In this document: positions 61,623 through 64,000 of the stretch, piece by piece
Layout: each line of letters begins with the position of its first letter
Position numbering within the stretch: the stretch's first letter is position 1
Source: Bacteroidales bacterium
GTDB taxonomy: Bacteria > Bacteroidota > Bacteroidia > Bacteroidales > Muribaculaceae
Assembly (NCBI GenBank): GCA_003150235.1
Contig: QAMW01000021.1
Span: 3,815 to 67,814, forward strand
Reading direction: 5' to 3'
DNA: 64,000 bases
Position numbers and translations under genes: made by a program
The notes under the pieces: model-generated
What the model was told of the DNA's origin: nothing
What the model saw: only the letters and a program-made list of their open reading frames with translations
The model's database searches: none

Positions 61623-61637
61623 AAGCTTTTCCCGGCT
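61607..61637 (-). terminator. Terminator of fabH
   Basis: Outer stem AGCCGG/CCGGCT (61607-61612, 61632-61637) extended by an A-rich/T-rich inner stem; on the minus strand followed by TTTTATTTTAT. Confidence 0.78.
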
Positions 61638-61665
61638 AATTAAGCGTTTAATCAGTAGTCCCTGA

Positions 61666-62649
61666 TTATAAATCCCAGATTACATAGAGTGCACCCCATG
61701 TGAATCCTGCACCGAAAGCGGTTAGTATCAACTTGTCGCCTTTCTTCAATTTATCTTTAAACTCGTTGATACAAAGGGGGATTGATGCGGCAGAAGTGTT
61801 ACCATAGTGCTCGATGTTTACAAGCACTTTTTCCGGCAGGATACCTGCACGGTCAGCCACCGCCTCGATTATGCGGAGATTAGCCTGATGGGGTACAAGC
61901 CAGTCGACATCATCCATCGTGAGTCCGTTGCGTGTAGCTACATCGATGGAAGAAGTGAGCATATCGGTCACGGCATGCTTGTAGACAGCCCTGCCTTCCT
62001 GATAGATATAGTGCTCGTCGGCATCAACGGTCTCATGAGTTGCCGGTTTTACCGAGCCGCCCGCCTTCATCACAAGATGGGGCAGACCTGTGCCGTCAAT
62101 GTGGAATACACCGTCAATCACGCCTACCTTCTCTTCGCTCGGCTCAAGGAGCATACAAGCTGCGGCATCGCCGAAAAGCGGACAAGTAGTGCGGTCTTTG
62201 TAGTTGGTCATAGATGACATCTTTTCGGCTGCAACGACCACGATTTTCTTATACATGCCCGAACGGATATAAGCCGAGGCATCTTGAAGAGCCACGAGGA
62301 AGCCGGCACATGCCGCCTGGATGTCATAGGCATAAGCATGGGCGAGATTACACTCATGTGCAATCACTGAGCCGGTTGAAGGGAAACGGTAATCAGGATT
62401 GGAGGTGGCGCATATCAGCAAATCCACTTCCTCCGGATTGGTACCGGTAGATTCGAGCAGCCTGTTGACTGCCTTGATGCCGAGATACGACGACCCGGCT
62501 CCTTCTTTATGAAGGATACGACGTTGCTTGATACCTACGCGGGTGGTAATCCACTCATCGCTTGTGTCGACCATCTTTGACAGCATGTCGTTGTCAAGGA
62601 TGTCATCGGGCACGTAAGCTGCAACACCTGCAATTCTTGGATATAGCAT
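61666..62649 (-). CDS. fabH: 3-oxoacyl-ACP synthase III
   Basis: 327 aa. Catalytic triad regions: Cys 114 in QAACAGFLVALQDA, His in WLVPHQANLRIIEA, Asn in EHYGNTSAASIPL. Condenses acetyl-CoA with malonyl-ACP to start fatty acid synthesis. Downstream of rpmF in the common yceD-rpmF-fabH order; plsX is absent here. Confidence 0.96.
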   Translation of the reverse strand: MLYPRIAGVAAYVPDDILDNDMLSKMVDTSDEWITTRVGIKQRRILHKEGAGSSYLGIKAVNRLLESTGTNPEEVDLLICATSNPDYRFPSTGSVIAHECNLAHAYAYDIQAACAGFLVALQDASAYIRSGMYKKIVVVAAEKMSSMTNYKDRTTCPLFGDAAACMLLEPSEEKVGVIDGVFHIDGTGLPHLVMKAGGSVKPATHETVDADEHYIYQEGRAVYKHAVTDMLTSSIDVATRNGLTMDDVDWLVPHQANLRIIEAVADRAGILPEKVLVNIEHYGNTSAASIPLCINEFKDKLKKGDKLILTAFGAGFTWGALYVIWDL

Positions 62650-62691
62650 AGCAATACTTGTTCTTGTTACTTACGAGTAAAAACATCATCT

Positions 62692-62719
62692 CCCGGGCTT
62701 ATAACCGAAGTCGCCCGGG
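62692..62719 (-). terminator. GC-rich hairpin between rpmF and fabH
   Basis: 7-bp stem CCCGGGC (62692-62698) with GCCCGGG (62713-62719); a T5 run follows about 8 nt later on the minus strand. Likely a partial terminator/attenuator or processing site lowering fabH relative to rpmF. Confidence 0.5.
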
Positions 62720-62764
62720 GAGTGAAGTCTTATCTTATAAGAGGCAGAGAGGTGTTTTCTATGC

Positions 62765-62950
62765 TTAGACAGCAGCAGGCTTTTCGATAGCGATTTTACC
62801 ACGGTAGTAGCCACATACGGGGCATACACAATGGTACACATGCCATGAGCCACAGTGAGGGCATATTGCCAGTGTGGGTTCAAGTGCCTTGTCGTGAGTT
62901 CTGCGCTTTGCAGTACGGGTCTTCGATTGTCTACGTTTAGGATGTGCCAT
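62765..62950 (-). CDS. rpmF: 50S ribosomal protein L32
   Basis: 61 aa: MAHPKRRQSKTRTAKRRTHD and a zinc ribbon with Cys 30, 33, 43 and 46 (CPHC ... CPVC), so this is the zinc-binding C+ form. 16 nt after yceD. Confidence 0.97.
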   Translation of the reverse strand: MAHPKRRQSKTRTAKRRTHDKALEPTLAICPHCGSWHVYHCVCPVCGYYRGKIAIEKPAAV

Positions 62951-62966
62951 TTGTACTATGTTTTTA

Positions 62967-63548
62967 TTAATTGTTATCAGTCAGTTTCTTCAATTCATCC
63001 CACCGGGGATCGGAAGGAGCCTCGCTATCTTCAGCTTCATCGATTTCCTCCATCATATCCTCCACAAGCCCTTCATCCTCATCGCTCATCGAACCGGGCG
63101 CACGATGCTTTTTAAGCAGCGAGCTCATGGCACGGTTACACTTACCGAGCGGATGCACATGCTTGATAGGTATGGTAAGCGCCACTGTATCATAAATCAT
63201 ATATGATATGTTTAGATACTGGTCGCTTTCAGGTATCTCAAGAAGCTCATCGGAGTCGTCACAGTAGTCGGGACCGTACTTCACAAAAATGTGATATGAC
63301 GTATCGACAGGCCACGGCAACTCATCAAGACAGCGGTCACAGATAAGAGTGATTTCGCCCTTTATCGTGATCGTAAGCTCATACATGTCATCTTTATAGA
63401 CGACGTTGACATGCACGTCGAGATTGGCGTCGCGTATATCGGCGCTTTCCATATCGACGAAAAATTGCTTGTCGAGATGATAGTCGAAATCATGACTGCC
63501 GACAGGCAATGTCTTTAAGGGGAGCTTAAATGCTGAAAATTTTCCCAC
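62967..63548 (-). CDS. yceD: YceD/DUF177 family rRNA-accumulation protein
   Basis: 193 aa from GTG 63548 (MGKFSAFKLPLKTL as initiated). The DUF177 core holds the cysteine pair ITLICDRCLDELPWPVDTSY and a very acidic C-terminal region (DEDEGLVEDMMEEIDEAEDS). Linked to 23S rRNA accumulation and always next to rpmF. Upstream in-frame starts at 63587 and 63737 are rejected because the promoter -7 box (63575-63582) lies between or downstream of them. Confidence 0.9.
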   Translation of the reverse strand: MGKFSAFKLPLKTLPVGSHDFDYHLDKQFFVDMESADIRDANLDVHVNVVYKDDMYELTITIKGEITLICDRCLDELPWPVDTSYHIFVKYGPDYCDDSDELLEIPESDQYLNISYMIYDTVALTIPIKHVHPLGKCNRAMSSLLKKHRAPGSMSDEDEGLVEDMMEEIDEAEDSEAPSDPRWDELKKLTDNN

Positions 63549-63574
63549 GATGAATTTTTGTTGAAAAACCGCCG

Positions 63575-63605
63575 CAAAGTTATACATTATCCTTGAATTA
63601 AGCAA
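63575..63605 (-). promoter_or_regulatory. Promoter of yceD-rpmF-fabH
   Basis: Minus strand TAACTTTG (63575-63582) with TTG (63603-63605) exactly 20 nt upstream; transcript start near 63569 gives a leader of about 20 nt to GTG 63548. Confidence 0.8.
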
Positions 63606-63674
63606 CTTTTGTCCTAAAATTTCATAGGTCACCGGCAAAGGAAAGATTCCAATAGGAAGTGCAACTGGCATTTC

Positions 63675-63731
63675 CTCACTCCTCCTCAGGGGAAGGCCGC
63701 GCGCCGAGGGGGCTGGGTAAGCCCCCGTTGA
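63675..63731. repeat. GC-rich palindromic intergenic element
   Basis: A strikingly G/C-rich patch with CCTCAGGGGAAGG, GCGCGC and a hairpin GGGGGC/GCCCCC. It is unlike its AT-rich surroundings and resembles the dispersed CCCTCAGGGG-type intergenic repeats seen in many Bacteroidota (from memory). Function unknown. Confidence 0.45.
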
Positions 63732-63784
63732 GGGCAACGCCGATTAATGTATTTTTCACCAGAAATTACCTGCAACACAAAAAA

Positions 63785-63800
63785 GGAGACCGAAGTCTCC
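63785..63800 (-). terminator. Terminator hairpin at the edge of the IS30 element
   Basis: GGAGAC-CGAA-GTCTCC. Read on the minus strand it is GGAGAC with a stable TTCG tetraloop, followed by TTTTTTG: a textbook terminator facing away from the transposase. Flanking inverted words CAACACAAA (63772-63780) and TTTGTGTTG (63816-63824) enclose it. Confidence 0.75.
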
Positions 63801-63811
63801 CTGCGATTAAG

Positions 63812-63819
63812 TAACTTTG
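63812..63819 (+). promoter_or_regulatory. -7 element of the IS30 transposase
   Basis: TAACTTTG exact match; start codon follows 10 nt later, giving a very short leader. Confidence 0.6.
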
Positions 63820-63829
63820 TGTTGGTAAA

Positions 63830-64000
63830 ATGAAATATAATCACCTAACCGCGGAGCAAAGATACACAATAGACGTGTTACTCCGGCAAAAAAAGAGCAG
63901 AAAAGAGATTGCGCAGACCATAGGAGTGTCGCAATCTACCCTCTGCAGAGAGTTGAAGCGCAACAGTGGTCAACGCGGCTACCACTGGCAAAAGGCGCAG
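63830..64000 (+). CDS. IS30-family transposase, N-terminal part (runs off the window)
   Basis: 57 codons visible: MKYNHLTAEQRYTIDVLLRQ, KKSRKEIAQTIGVSQSTLCR, ELKRNSGQRGYHW. This is the IS30 N-terminal helix-turn-helix that binds the terminal repeats; the DDE domain lies beyond the edge. A -7 box TAACTTTG at 63812-63819 precedes the ATG by 10 nt. The exact left end of the element cannot be fixed here. Confidence 0.88.
   Translation, partial: MKYNHLTAEQRYTIDVLLRQKKSRKEIAQTIGVSQSTLCRELKRNSGQRGYHWQKAQ

Overview
The window is chromosomal DNA from a Bacteroidota, order Bacteroidales; a Muribaculaceae-type gut bacterium is my best guess, but that is inference. The evidence is: (i) most clear promoters carry the Bacteroidales -7 element TAnnTTTG, often with TTG about 20 nt upstream; (ii) start codons have AT-rich leaders with no Shine-Dalgarno; (iii) gene content such as bacterial serine palmitoyltransferase, a three-subunit quinol:fumarate reductase/succinate dehydrogenase, reverse rubrerythrin, a GldB-like lipoprotein, a Bacteroidota-type omega subunit, TRL and DUF5715 lipoproteins, and a CarboxypepD_reg outer-membrane barrel. 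No rRNA, tRNA or CRISPR array was seen.

Layout. 0-9 kb: tail of an unknown gene, an M16 peptidase, a small protein, dnaA, an N-acetylmuramoyl-L-alanine amidase plus MCE/MlaD pair, a GldB-like lipoprotein and an unannotated 57-aa gene. 9-15 kb: ECF-type sigma factor, a DUF1349 lipoprotein divergent from a LuxR-type regulator with facing, nearly touching promoters, and an nfnAB plus dicarboxylate/amino-acid symporter cluster. 15-18 kb: pheS-nth-TRIC channel-GtrA operon. 18-26 kb: a LytTR response regulator and its histidine kinase (kinase split by a one-base frameshift) divergent from a GNAT-RND tripartite efflux operon. Between them lies an array of five CGGACAAA repeats in strict 21-bp phase.

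26-42 kb: tilS, acyl-CoA ligase, glucosaminidase, guanine deaminase, folK-tex-metallophosphoesterase, acyltransferase, PASTA protein-rluD, bamD-rpoZ, rpsO, reverse rubrerythrin with a PerR regulator, serine palmitoyltransferase, and a YitT-family protein. 42-53 kb: frdCAB (frdC with an unusual C-terminal extension), a gene-free 520-bp stretch ending in a strong terminator (candidate small RNA), then DUF5715-AsmA-HAD-aroB with overlapping or nearly overlapping genes.

53.1-56.9 kb is an accessory, visibly more AT-rich patch. It starts exactly behind aroB with the C-terminal scar of a C5-cytosine DNA methyltransferase, followed by a three-gene operon of unknown exported proteins, a TRL lipoprotein, an XRE regulator with a long leader, and an odd structured stretch. 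57-64 kb: AI-2E-family permease, large outer-membrane barrel protein, cdd, fabH-rpmF-yceD, and the start of an IS30-family transposase whose left edge carries a terminator facing outward.

The strongest candidate for new biology is the two-component/efflux module at 18.0-26.3 kb: a LytTR regulator, a disrupted sensor, and a phased, partly palindromic operator array next to an efflux promoter that lacks a recognisable -33 box. Secondary candidates are the unknown exported operon at 53.7-55.6 kb and the orphan terminator/ncRNA at about 46.9-47.1 kb. Where I write that something resembles family members, this is from memory of the families, not from a search.
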